Shown one piece after another: positions 1 through 5,139 of a DNA stretch of 56,283 nucleotides. The position numbers were made by a program, and so were the translations under genes. Within the stretch, counting starts at the first letter, position 1. Every line of letters begins with the position of its first letter. This DNA comes from a virus: the IMG/VR virus record IMGVR_UViG_3300036985_002190, positions 1 to 56,283 of that record, one strand, 5' to 3'. Under the pieces are notes generated by a model, which had not been told where the DNA came from, did not search any database, and was given only the letters and a program-made list of their open reading frames with translations.

Positions 1-60
1 CATTGATGAATCAAATGGTTGTTCTTTCTTATCAAGCCAAGATTTAGTTAATTTTGACAT
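1..60 (-). CDS. Small gene, 3' part cut by window edge
   Basis: An open frame read leftward starts with ATG at 60 and runs off the left edge without a stop. Only the first 20 residues (MSKLTKSWLDKKEQPFDSSM) are visible, which are polar and not diagnostic. Its start overlaps the end of the gene at 48-329 by 13 bases, the same close packing seen between all genes of this leftward group, which is the main reason to accept it. Function unknown. Confidence 0.45.
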   Translation of the reverse strand, partial: MSKLTKSWLDKKEQPFDSSM

Positions 61-329
61 AATTGTTGATATTTAGTTTCGATCTGTTTGTGAAATTTAG
101 ACCATCGTGGTATGCAGTGATGTTTTGAATGCCATTTGCACATTAGAGTTTGGCTTCTTTTTGATAAATATGGAAGTTTATTATTCTTTTCAAACATCAT
201 TTTATCATCTTGAAACAACTCGTAATTATCTAAGTTGAACGACTTTGATGAATATGTTCCAAAAACTGAGTATGATGCTAATTCATTCAAGAATATTAAG
301 GCTAATATTAATAGTATTATTAATAACAT
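48..329 (-). CDS. Small membrane-anchored protein, unknown function
   Basis: A 93-residue protein whose first 18 or so residues are almost purely Leu/Ile/Ala/Phe and form a membrane anchor or uncleaved signal sequence. The remainder is polar and basic with scattered His, Cys and Trp (CKWHSKHHC at about residues 64-72). It would sit in the inner membrane with the C-terminal part on one side; a metal-binding role for the Cys/His cluster is only a guess. The start lies one base after the stop of the 331-483 gene and its end overlaps the next gene, so it is part of a translationally coupled leftward operon. Confidence 0.6.
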   Translation of the reverse strand: MLLIILLILALIFLNELASYSVFGTYSSKSFNLDNYELFQDDKMMFEKNNKLPYLSKRSQTLMCKWHSKHHCIPRWSKFHKQIETKYQQLCQN

Positions 330-330
330 G

Positions 331-483
331 CTATATATGTTTAAGTTGTTGTAATATTACTAATTGCGTAATCCAATCATAGCGATCTCTAATGCGATAA
401 TATGTTGCAGTAGAGAGGTGTTGACGGGAAATTGTAGAAACATTGACGGTTGAGATTGTTAGGGAGAAGTTAATTAAACACAT
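331..483 (-). CDS. 50-residue basic protein, possible HTH
   Basis: A short gene of 50 residues starting with ATG at 483. The central part (VSTISRQHLSTATYYRIRDR, about residues 15-34) has the spacing and residue types of a small helix-turn-helix or winged-helix recognition segment, with several Arg. It overlaps the end of the 474-656 gene by 10 bases and ends one base before the start of the 48-329 gene, which supports it as a real coding unit despite its size. A DNA-binding role is inference from composition only. Confidence 0.5.
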   Translation of the reverse strand: MCLINFSLTISTVNVSTISRQHLSTATYYRIRDRYDWITQLVILQQLKHI

Positions 484-656
484 ACATTAAACCCTTCTAT
501 TAATAGCTTATTATAAAGCATATCAATCCGTTCTTTATATGAGAATAGTAATGATAATGCGCTAAACTCAATGCCTGTAGCTAATTCAAAGCAATTCTTG
601 GCATTAATCTTTTGATGTATAGATAATGTTTTATACCAATCCATATTAATATTCAT
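474..656 (-). CDS. Small hypothetical protein (60 aa)
   Basis: A 60-residue protein, hydrophobic to mixed in composition, with no family I recognise. Its ATG (656-654) overlaps the TGA stop (655-653) of the upstream gene in an ATGA arrangement, a classic sign of translational coupling. Its own tail overlaps the following 50-residue gene by 10 bases. The overlaps suggest co-expression with its neighbours; no promoter is visible directly upstream. Confidence 0.6.
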   Translation of the reverse strand: MNINMDWYKTLSIHQKINAKNCFELATGIEFSALSLLFSYKERIDMLYNKLLIEGFNVCV

Positions 657-868
657 TTAATGCAGAACTCTAATTGTAAATCCTTATTATTAAATGATAC
701 CCAAGCAAAACTCGGAGATGATATCTCAAATCTACCAGTAATCTCTTGAGTCAACTCGTTAAGTCGATGCCACTTGGTTGTGGTAGTATTCCACTCATCA
801 GCATCAGCCTTATCTTTAAATCTAAAGTGAGTCGGAAGCTGTGTTATAATTTGTATCGGTTTAGCCAT
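653..868 (-). CDS. Small hypothetical protein (71 aa)
   Basis: The frame is open from an ATG at 940 (95 residues), but an internal ATG at 868 is preferred because it follows a typical AT-rich leader and gives a compact product starting MAKPIQII. The 24 extra residues of the longer form are low-complexity Ile/His/Lys and look like translated leader. The 71-residue product has an ADADEWN segment and a C-terminal strand-rich half. No family recognised. It ends in an ATGA overlap with the next gene of the leftward operon. Confidence 0.55.
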   Translation of the reverse strand: MAKPIQIITQLPTHFRFKDKADADEWNTTTTKWHRLNELTQEITGRFEISSPSFAWVSFNNKDLQLEFCIK

Positions 869-970
869 AGATTTATGTTTATTAATTGTGATAATTTTAA
901 TATGAGGGATTAATATGGGTAAGTGGATAGTCCTATTCATTCATTAATTAAATCACTCACTCCCACACTC

Positions 971-1189
971 TTAATCATTGCTAAGTGTTACTGAACCTTC
1001 GAAGTCTTTGAATGAGTCAGCGCACCAGTCTTCACGATACACTCCAATTGAATATGCGCCATCCTTTAGTCTATTAAGAACAGTGCCAGATCTTTTGGTT
1101 TCAAATAATACAATATGTCCAGTCGACTCCATTATTTTTGGATAAGACCTACATCTGTTATTGTCGTTTTTATTTACTACTGATTTCAT
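971..1189 (-). CDS. Small hypothetical protein (72 aa)
   Basis: A 72-residue protein with a strand-rich middle (HIVLFETKRSGTVLNR) and a C-terminal segment SIGVYREDWCADSFKDFEGS, which resembles a small beta-sheet fold but is not a family I can name. It is the first gene of the packed leftward set 1-1189 and lies just downstream of the structured-RNA region at 1231-1551, so it may share a transcript with those elements. Confidence 0.6.
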   Translation of the reverse strand: MKSVVNKNDNNRCRSYPKIMESTGHIVLFETKRSGTVLNRLKDGAYSIGVYREDWCADSFKDFEGSVTLSND

Positions 1190-1230
1190 GTGTAATTATT
1201 TAAAAGGTTAATATTCTCGCGCGCGCGTAC

Positions 1231-1298
1231 ATTATTATATAGTAGCACTGGCCGATCTTTAGTTTAAGCCTAATGGCACCAATGTTACTATAAATTAT
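1231..1298. ncRNA. RNA-like fold A bounded by AT-rich inverted repeat
   Basis: Arms ATTATATAGTA (1234-1244) and TACTATAAATTAT (1286-1298) pair across about 40 bases. The enclosed part holds further small complementary segments (CTT and AAG around TAGTTT, and CACTGGCC facing GGCACC). It lies between the genes 971-1189 and 1558-1698, where nothing is coded. Either strand could be the RNA; minus is more likely from the neighbouring genes. A (CG)5 run lies just before it at 1219-1228. Confidence 0.35.
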
Positions 1299-1340
1299 CC
1301 TTAGACGAACTTGATGTATGCGAATTTATGAAGCATACAA

Positions 1341-1400
1341 CTAGGGAGTCTTATAAGAGTATCATTAATTGTCATTGCAATACAGGACTATATTCCCTAG
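1341..1400. ncRNA. RNA-like fold, CTAGGGA stem
   Basis: A 7-base perfect stem CTAGGGA (1341-1347) / TCCCTAG (1394-1400), extendable by G-T and T-A, encloses about 46 bases that contain the self-complementary TCTTATAAGA and an ATTG/CAAT hairpin. It lies directly next to fold B and belongs to the same non-coding stretch 1190-1557. Confidence 0.35.
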
Positions 1401-1409
1401 ATATAGATA

Positions 1410-1551
1410 TAATATAATAATGTGATTTCGAGTAGTTTCGCTTCCGCCGAGTCTTGGTAAGATTCAGAGCTCTCTCTACAACGATTTAATTCGGTAATGC
1501 CGACTCTTACTCTTCCACAATTGCAATTGTAGTGCTCACATTATTATATTA
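1410..1551. ncRNA. RNA-like fold B, 16-bp perfect terminal stem
   Basis: A perfect 16-base inverted repeat (1410-1425 and 1536-1551; core AATAATGTGA / TCACATTATT) encloses 110 bases. Inside are several further complementary pairs: TCGG/CCGA around TAATG (1491-1503 area), the palindromes AGAGCTCT and CAATTGCAATTG, and GTAAGA facing TCTTAC. A repeat of this length and perfection inside 142 bases is unlikely by chance. No reading frame of note is present. The shape recalls a stable RNA with a long processing stem, but it matches no class I know. Confidence 0.5.
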
Positions 1552-1557
1552 ATGTTG

Positions 1558-1698
1558 TTAATTCAACGCTCGATTCTTCCGATGACCTGGCAATCCAGCT
1601 TTAGCATATGGCGTAACTTTAGCTACCTTAGTGCTACTGAATGACTCTGACTGTACACCAGCCATAATACGCTTGATTTTACGTGATTGTGATTGCAT
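1558..1698 (-). CDS. Basic 46-residue protein, unknown function
   Basis: A 46-residue gene read leftward from ATG 1698 to TAA 1558. The product starts MQSQSRKIKRIMAG and ends GLPGHRKNRALN, is rich in Lys/Arg and Ser, and could bind nucleic acid, but no family is recognised. It is isolated between the structured non-coding stretches 1190-1557 and 1699-2092. Codon use looks like that of neighbouring genes. Accepted because the frame is clean and the protein looks ordinary in composition; its small size keeps the confidence moderate. Confidence 0.5.
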   Translation of the reverse strand: MQSQSRKIKRIMAGVQSESFSSTKVAKVTPYAKAGLPGHRKNRALN

Positions 1699-1747
1699 GA
1701 TATAAATCTTTAGTTGTTAATAAATAATGTCTGTAAGGGCTTGGTAT

Positions 1748-1819
1748 TATAATAATACAGGCTGAATTTGCCTCAAACAGCAACTGCATTTAACTCATGC
1801 GAGCACCTGTAATATTATA
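1748..1819. ncRNA. RNA-like fold C, three inner hairpins
   Basis: Arms TATAATAATACAGG (1748-1761) and CCTGTAATATTATA (1806-1819) pair with a single mismatch in 14. Inside are three short hairpins in a row: TTTG/CAAA (1767-1777), CAG/CTG (1778-1786) and GCAT/ATGC (1786-1800), a multi-arm layout. It lacks the conserved tRNA D- and T-loop bases, so it is not called a tRNA. Confidence 0.45.
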
Positions 1820-1849
1820 TCTATATACAGCACCTTGGTATATATAGAT
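1819..1849. repeat. 9-bp hairpin between folds C and D
   Basis: ATCTATATA (1819-1827) pairs with TATATAGAT (1841-1849) around a 13-base loop. It abuts the 3' arm of fold C, and alternative pairing with that arm is possible. Confidence 0.4.
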
Positions 1850-1870
1850 TGTATTGTTGCATTACAACAC

Positions 1871-1969
1871 ATAATAATTGCGCTCAATCTACACCATTTG
1901 TGTATGATACTCTCAACTGAGTATAGTAAGATTGTTCTGACACTTGGCTAATTAAGGCGCAATTATTAT
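1871..1969. ncRNA. RNA-like fold D, 13-bp perfect stem, cloverleaf-like
   Basis: A perfect 13-base inverted repeat ATAATAATTGCGC (1871-1883) / GCGCAATTATTAT (1957-1969) encloses 73 bases. A second stem CAATCT (1885-1890) / AGATTG (1929-1934) lies inside and itself encloses two hairpins, ACAC/GTGT (1891-1903) and ATACTC/GAGTAT (1907-1924). This nested, branched arrangement is what a compact structured RNA looks like. The tRNA T-loop motif is absent on both strands. It sits in the non-coding stretch 1699-2092. Confidence 0.5.
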
Positions 1970-2037
1970 AAGTATTTTATATTACGACATAAGACAGGCT
2001 AAGTCAGGCTTGCGCCTTCCAAAGCCTCTCTAAGTCT

Positions 2038-2085
2038 ATAGAGCCCTCAAGGTGATCAGCATTACCTGTTATTCAAGGGCTCTAT
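2038..2085 (-). terminator. Stem-loop after the 2093-2356 gene
   Basis: A perfect 10-base stem ATAGAGCCCT (2038-2047) / AGGGCTCTAT (2076-2085) with an inner AGGT/ACCT stem (2050-2053 / 2064-2067). Read leftward it begins 8 bases after the stop of the 2093-2356 gene, the place for a terminator or 3' stabilising hairpin, but no U-tract follows on that strand. It could instead be one more member of the fold array 1231-1969. Confidence 0.45.
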
Positions 2086-2092
2086 TTAATTC

Positions 2093-2356
2093 TTAGCAAG
2101 GGATTGCCCTTACATATTTAACGTCAATGTTTTCGCCATTACGGCTGAATGAATACTCAACATCTTCAAAGCGAAGGTTGCGATCCATTTCGGTGCCAAC
2201 GATGGCTGCGTCAGGTGTTGTTTCAGACTGTATAACGAACTCTCTGCCTTGGCATATACCAAAGATAGCGTCCATTACGATCTCTTGACAACGGATGTTA
2301 GAACCGCCTGTGCGAGTCTTAGAAGCTGCTACTTGTAATACTTTAAACTTGGTCAT
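2093..2356 (-). CDS. Hypothetical protein (87 aa)
   Basis: An 87-residue protein beginning MTKFKVLQVAASKTRTGGSN and ending in a strand-rich segment (VEYSFSRNGENIDVKYVRAIPC). No catalytic motif is visible. It is the first leftward gene next to the switch region; base composition is richer in G+C than the surrounding non-coding sequence, consistent with coding. Function unknown. Confidence 0.65.
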   Translation of the reverse strand: MTKFKVLQVAASKTRTGGSNIRCQEIVMDAIFGICQGREFVIQSETTPDAAIVGTEMDRNLRFEDVEYSFSRNGENIDVKYVRAIPC

Positions 2357-2395
2357 GATTGTATGTTTTAGATTGTTAGAGTTGTATTGATGACG

Positions 2396-2454
2396 TGATG
2401 ATATTTCTAGGTTATTACATCCATGGATTTAGAAGACCTAAAGCAATATCATCA
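2396..2454. ncRNA. RNA-like fold in switch region
   Basis: A perfect 10-base stem TGATGATATT (2396-2405) / AATATCATCA (2445-2454) encloses an inner TAGGT/ACCTA stem (2408-2412 / 2436-2440) and the palindrome ATCCATGGAT (2419-2428). It lies 40 bases upstream of the leftward gene 2093-2356 and could be its 5' leader structure or a separate RNA. Confidence 0.4.
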
Positions 2455-2479
2455 ACGCCAAGAGTTAGTAAAGGTGAAA

Positions 2480-2562
2480 GATCGCCTTGATTGCCGATGA
2501 AAAGAGAGATTAACAACGAATGCCGGGGCTGATGACCCAAGTTGAGATGAAGTCGGGCGATC
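2480..2562. ncRNA. RNA-like fold, GATCGCC stem
   Basis: A perfect 7-base stem GATCGCC (2480-2486) / GGCGATC (2556-2562) with an inner GGG/CCC hairpin around 2526-2538. It lies in the non-coding switch region 2357-3122, next to the fold at 2396-2454. It could also be part of a replication origin; nothing here decides between these. Confidence 0.35.
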
Positions 2563-2690
2563 AGTGCCTATTATCCTATGATCTCATTGATATTCAATAT
2601 TTTGAAAATTATTTTTTATTCTAAAATTTTTTCAACTAAATTTTTAGTCGTGTGACTATGTTTATAGTCAATTAGCCATACTAAGATAGA

Positions 2691-2722
2691 TTTGGTAGTG
2701 TCAAAATAAAGTTGTATATTTG
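2691..2722 (+). promoter_or_regulatory. Bacteroidota-type promoter for rightward genes
   Basis: TTTG (2691-2694) followed after 20 bases by TATATTTG (2715-2722) matches the Bacteroidota -33/-7 consensus (TTTG and TAnnTTTG). Expected start of transcription is about 2729. A 7-base stem TGACTAT/ATAGTCA (2653-2670) lies just upstream and could be an operator or insulator. This is the first rightward promoter after the strand switch. Confidence 0.7.
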
Positions 2723-2728
2723 TGATTG

Positions 2729-3110
2729 CTGATTGCTCTACTGAACGCCTTGCAAGCATATACAAAAGTTCAGTAATTCGCTCCGAAAGTTAAATCATAT
2801 AGGAGCTAGACGTCGGGTTGTTAACCATAAATAATGGGGAGTTGTCCCCGGCAGGGCAAAGATGAGTTGATTGGGGATTATTTAGAATTGATCAGGTGTT
2901 TGGGGCCATGAGTGATTGGTAAGGATTAACTCAAACCTAGTCTGATTTGTCAGATAGCAGGGATTAAATGATCGTTCTTGATTAGAATCTAAATTTCTCG
3001 GATTAATCAAACAGACTTAACCGACTGCTTGTGAGCGACATAGTTGGTAAAGTTAAAACGAAGGAGGGGTCGCATATGAGATTGTTGTGTTTAATTGAAT
3101 CGTTAATTTA
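2729..3110 (+). ncRNA. Structured leader or large non-coding RNA
   Basis: About 380 bases without a convincing reading frame lie between the promoter at 2691-2722 and the nuclease gene at 3123. Clear hairpins follow each other: TACTGAAC/GTTCAGTA (2739-2746 / 2768-2775), GCTCC/GGAGC (2780-2784 / 2802-2806), GGTT/AACC (2816-2826), GGGGA/TCCCC with a 4-base loop (2836-2849), TCTGA/TCAGA (2941-2954), and GCGAC/GTCGC (3034-3072 area). The purine-rich G content is unlike the AT-rich intergenic sequence elsewhere. It is either a stable phage RNA or a long 5' leader controlling the nuclease gene. No known class is recognised. Confidence 0.5.
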
Positions 3111-3111
3111 A
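3076..3111 (+). CDS. Possible 11-codon leader peptide with Shine-Dalgarno
   Basis: ATG at 3076 is preceded by AAGGAGG (3061-3067), which is unusual in this window where ribosome sites are AT-rich. It opens an 11-residue frame (MRLLCLIESLI) ending at 3111, 11 bases before the nuclease start. It may be a leader peptide, or the purine stretch may simply pair within the RNA fold upstream. Confidence 0.2.
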   Translation: MRLLCLIESLI

Positions 3112-3122
3112 ATTATATATTT

Positions 3123-3686
3123 ATGGGTTATCAAAATTACAGTAGAGGTAGAGAAAAGAAAGCTAGAGTATCAAAGTCCATCACTAGGGATTCGATGTTA
3201 TTGTTTAGGCAGGAAGGCATCAAAAAATTACTGGGTATGGTTACGTCAACAGCAGTAAAAGATTTTATATTGCAGAACGTAAGTAGCAAGAAGGATGACA
3301 TTATTAATCGTTTTAGGGTTAATGCTCCGGGATTAGTCCAAAGTGCAGAGGCAAATCGTAATGGGAATATTATTAATGCTACTCCACAGGAAATGAAGAT
3401 GAAACTTATTCTGAAAGAATTAGGAGTTGTATACGAGTTTCAGAAAGTTTATTACACTGGTATGACGTATTACATTGTAGACTTCTTTTTGACAGATTAC
3501 AACGTAGTAGTTGAGCTGGATGGATCACAGCATTATGATGGATTTGCCAAGGAATATGATGCATTAAGAACCGAAAATCTATTATACTTGCACAAGATTA
3601 ATAGAGTTATTAGATTTGATAATAAAGAGTTAGTTATTGATACAGATATTAAATCGAAGTTAACTAAAGAACTTAATATTAAATAA
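3123..3686 (+). CDS. DUF559/Vsr-like PD-(D/E)XK endonuclease
   Basis: A 187-residue protein. Its C-terminal half has the full signature of the DUF559/Vsr-like nuclease fold: TPQEMKMKLILKELG (helix with the first Glu, about residue 90), then VDFFLTDYNVVVELDGSQH (catalytic Asp in VDF and the ExDGxxH core, about 119-137), then a D-x-x-R-T-x-x-L helix and a final RVIRFDNKEL strand. This family nicks or cuts DNA and in phages occurs in mobile, homing-type nucleases as well as repair enzymes. The first 85 residues are basic and may bind DNA. It is the first gene after the structured leader, downstream of the promoter at 2691-2722. Confidence 0.75.
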   Translation: MGYQNYSRGREKKARVSKSITRDSMLLFRQEGIKKLLGMVTSTAVKDFILQNVSSKKDDIINRFRVNAPGLVQSAEANRNGNIINATPQEMKMKLILKELGVVYEFQKVYYTGMTYYIVDFFLTDYNVVVELDGSQHYDGFAKEYDALRTENLLYLHKINRVIRFDNKELVIDTDIKSKLTKELNIK

Positions 3687-3687
3687 C

Positions 3688-3900
3688 ATGAACACTCCAG
3701 AACACTTTATGCTTCCTGGGTTTGTGGCTTTGAATCAAGCTCGACAGAATTTTGAACAAGCTTTACCTTTATATATAGCCCGTAATGATAACAACAAGGC
3801 CGACTCTTATAATGCCGATAACATTAAGCGTGCATTAAAGTTACTAGCCGAGGCCTACGATGAAATTTCTGCAATCTGGGAAAATGATATTAATGCATAG
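3688..3900 (+). CDS. Hypothetical protein (70 aa)
   Basis: A 70-residue, mostly helical protein (FVALNQARQNFEQALPLYIARN; IKRALKLLAEAYDEISAIWEN). It follows the nuclease stop after one base and overlaps the next small gene by 8 bases, so it is in the same operon. No family recognised. Confidence 0.6.
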   Translation: MNTPEHFMLPGFVALNQARQNFEQALPLYIARNDNNKADSYNADNIKRALKLLAEAYDEISAIWENDINA

Positions 3901-3982
3901 AACTGAAGAGCAATATTATGACGACATATATTTAGATTCAACAGTAATCTGGGAGTGTCGCGACTGGCAAATTAATCATTAA
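3893..3982 (+). CDS. Tiny hypothetical protein (29 aa)
   Basis: A 29-residue acidic and aromatic frame (starts MHRTEEQYYDDIYLD) overlapping the end of the previous gene by 8 bases and ending 4 bases before the next ATG. The tight packing is the only support. Confidence 0.35.
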   Translation: MHRTEEQYYDDIYLDSTVIWECRDWQINH

Positions 3983-3986
3983 AATA

Positions 3987-4166
3987 ATGTTTAGACGAAA
4001 ATTACGCATTGGAGATAAAGTTTTAATTAAGCGCAATGGATGCATCAGTGTTGTTGATGATATTTTATATAATCCATACACACCGTGGAAATCCATATCC
4101 AGCTACAAAGTTGGATCTAAATCAGATTACTCCTTCTATGGTAGAAATGATTTAAAGAAGCTCTAG
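3987..4166 (+). CDS. Small SH3-like hypothetical protein (59 aa)
   Basis: A 59-residue protein starting MFRRKLRIGDKVLIKRNG and ending SDYSFYGRNDLKKL. The IGDKVLIKRNG...VVDDILYN pattern resembles small SH3-like barrels often found in phage accessory proteins. Its TAG stop overlaps by one base the GTG start of the following frame. Confidence 0.55.
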   Translation: MFRRKLRIGDKVLIKRNGCISVVDDILYNPYTPWKSISSYKVGSKSDYSFYGRNDLKKL

Positions 4167-4300
4167 TGAAATACATTTATTATAAGCTTGTTAAGATACA
4201 ATACAAGCTGAATAAGCTAGCAGAATTCTTTAGACTATATAAAGAGTGGTGTATTTTCTTCGATGACTATTGCGACAAAAGATGGCAAAATATTAAATAA
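4166..4300 (+). CDS. Small hypothetical protein (44 aa), GTG start
   Basis: A 44-residue frame (starts KYIYYKLVKIQYKLNKLAEFF after a GTG initiator) overlapping the previous stop by one base. It is basic and aromatic, probably a single helix. Supported by the overlap and by the clean junction with the promoter at 4337. Confidence 0.4.
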   Translation: MKYIYYKLVKIQYKLNKLAEFFRLYKEWCIFFDDYCDKRWQNIK

Positions 4301-4336
4301 TTATAATATTTACTTTTATATTCAGATTATTGTTTG

Positions 4337-4344
4337 TACCTTTG
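4337..4344 (+). promoter_or_regulatory. Promoter -7 element TACCTTTG
   Basis: TACCTTTG matches the Bacteroidota -7 consensus TAnnTTTG and lies 27 bases before the ATG of the 4371-4550 gene. A -33 box is only T-rich (around 4313-4316), so strength is uncertain. Confidence 0.55.
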
Positions 4345-4370
4345 TTGCAGAAACTAATAAATATTGATAT

Positions 4371-4550
4371 ATGGAGACTAATGCAAAGGTTAAGTTTGAG
4401 AATGATCAGGATTTCACAGATGGTGTTATTTCAATGGGTAATATGCTAGAGACATGGCAGAAAACTGAAGATGAAGGTTATAAGCGAGAATTTACGCTAA
4501 CACCAAACAGAGAGAGTTTATCTCTAGACATTTTATTGAAAGTTACTTAA
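4371..4550 (+). CDS. Hypothetical protein (59 aa)
   Basis: A 59-residue acidic protein (starts METNAKVKFENDQDF, ends SLSLDILLKVT) placed between its own promoter (-7 at 4337-4344) and a strong terminator (4609-4642), thus a single-gene transcript. The TxxRxxLSLDILLKV end suggests a beta-sheet edge. No family recognised. Confidence 0.55.
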   Translation: METNAKVKFENDQDFTDGVISMGNMLETWQKTEDEGYKREFTLTPNRESLSLDILLKVT

Positions 4551-4608
4551 TAGACCTCCCACCTATCTAGATAGTAGACTGTGATTCGGAAACTTACGAT
4601 AGCAGTTT

Positions 4609-4642
4609 GATCCCTGGCAGTTATTCTGTTGGGGATTTTTAT
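4609..4642 (+). terminator. Intrinsic terminator
   Basis: ATCCC (4610-4614) pairs with GGGAT (4632-4636), followed by TTTTTATT. It closes the unit 4371-4550. The perfect palindrome CTATCTAGATAG (4563-4574) lies between the gene and the terminator and may be a protein-binding site. Confidence 0.65.
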
Positions 4643-4660
4643 TGAAAATAATTGGCTAAA

Positions 4661-4694
4661 TTGTTGGTAGATTAAATTATAGTCCGTACATTTG
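4661..4694 (+). promoter_or_regulatory. Promoter for operon 4721-6499
   Basis: TTGTTG (4661-4666) precedes TACATTTG (4687-4694) by 20 bases, a good Bacteroidota -33/-7 pair. Expected start is near 4701, 20 bases before the first gene of an eight-gene overlapping operon. Confidence 0.65.
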
Positions 4695-4720
4695 CATCAG
4701 AAAATTAAATTATTAATTAT

Positions 4721-4936
4721 ATGCCGAAGTATAGATGCACAAACCAAACTTGCTCACAGTATAATGAGATTGAAAATATTAATGGAACTAGGATTACCAT
4801 AGTCAATGGAACAGCTTTAGACAGAAACGCCTATTGCAAAGTTTGTGGAGATAAAAGGGAGGTTGTTCGAGAGGAAGGAATGACTACTAATATTGCTGGA
4901 ACTAATGATCAACGATTAAGGATGGAGAGACAATAA
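4721..4936 (+). CDS. Small zinc-ribbon protein
   Basis: A 71-residue protein with four Cys in two pairs (C6 and C11 in CTNQTC; the CKVC knuckle near residues 39-42), the pattern of a zinc ribbon. Such small phage proteins often bind nucleic acid or partner proteins. Its stop overlaps the next start by one base (TAATG). Role unknown. Confidence 0.6.
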   Translation: MPKYRCTNQTCSQYNEIENINGTRITIVNGTALDRNAYCKVCGDKREVVREEGMTTNIAGTNDQRLRMERQ

Positions 4937-5136
4937 TGAATATAAATACTAAATTTGATTTTGGCGATGTTGTTTATTTAAAGACAGATCCAGACCAACT
5001 GGAAAGAATTGTAACTGGATTTAGCATCAAGCCAAATAGTATGTGCTACAATCTAAATCATTCAACAACAGAGAGTTGGCATTGGGATTTTGAGATAACT
5101 AAGGATAGAGATATATTAAAAACAACAACAAATTAA
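4936..5136 (+). CDS. Conserved-type small protein (66 aa), SH3-like
   Basis: A 66-residue protein with the pattern FGDVVYLKTDPDQLERIVTG followed by a strand with CYNL and a C-terminal WHWDFEI. This layout (a 'GDxVYLKTD' start and a Trp-rich end) is frequent in small accessory proteins of Bacteroidota phages and suggests a small beta-barrel. Function unknown. Confidence 0.6.
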   Translation: MNINTKFDFGDVVYLKTDPDQLERIVTGFSIKPNSMCYNLNHSTTESWHWDFEITKDRDILKTTTN

Positions 5137-5139
5137 AAT

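Noticed and set aside
1410-1969. tRNA genes in the folded units
   Set aside because: Sizes and branched shape suggest tRNAs, but the D-loop (AG...GG) and T-loop (TTCRANNC) consensus bases are missing on both strands and no 7-bp acceptor stem with a plausible anticodon arm could be assembled.
1231-1969. CRISPR array
   Set aside because: The inverted-repeat units differ in sequence and spacing; there are no direct repeats of constant length and no cas genes.
2260-2267. Leftward promoter CAAAGATA (TATCTTTG on minus strand)
   Set aside because: It lies inside the 2093-2356 gene without a -33 box at the right spacing and no gene starts at the right distance; a chance match.
2526-2562. Hammerhead ribozyme core CTGATGA at 2529-2535
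   Set aside because: The required GAAA after stem II and the correctly placed cleavage triplet are absent; the motif lies in a simple GGG/CCC hairpin.
2833-2910. 25-codon frame inside the structured leader (starts MGSCPRQGKDEL)
   Set aside because: No ribosome-site context, and it passes through the GGGGA/TCCCC hairpin; composition looks like translated RNA structure.
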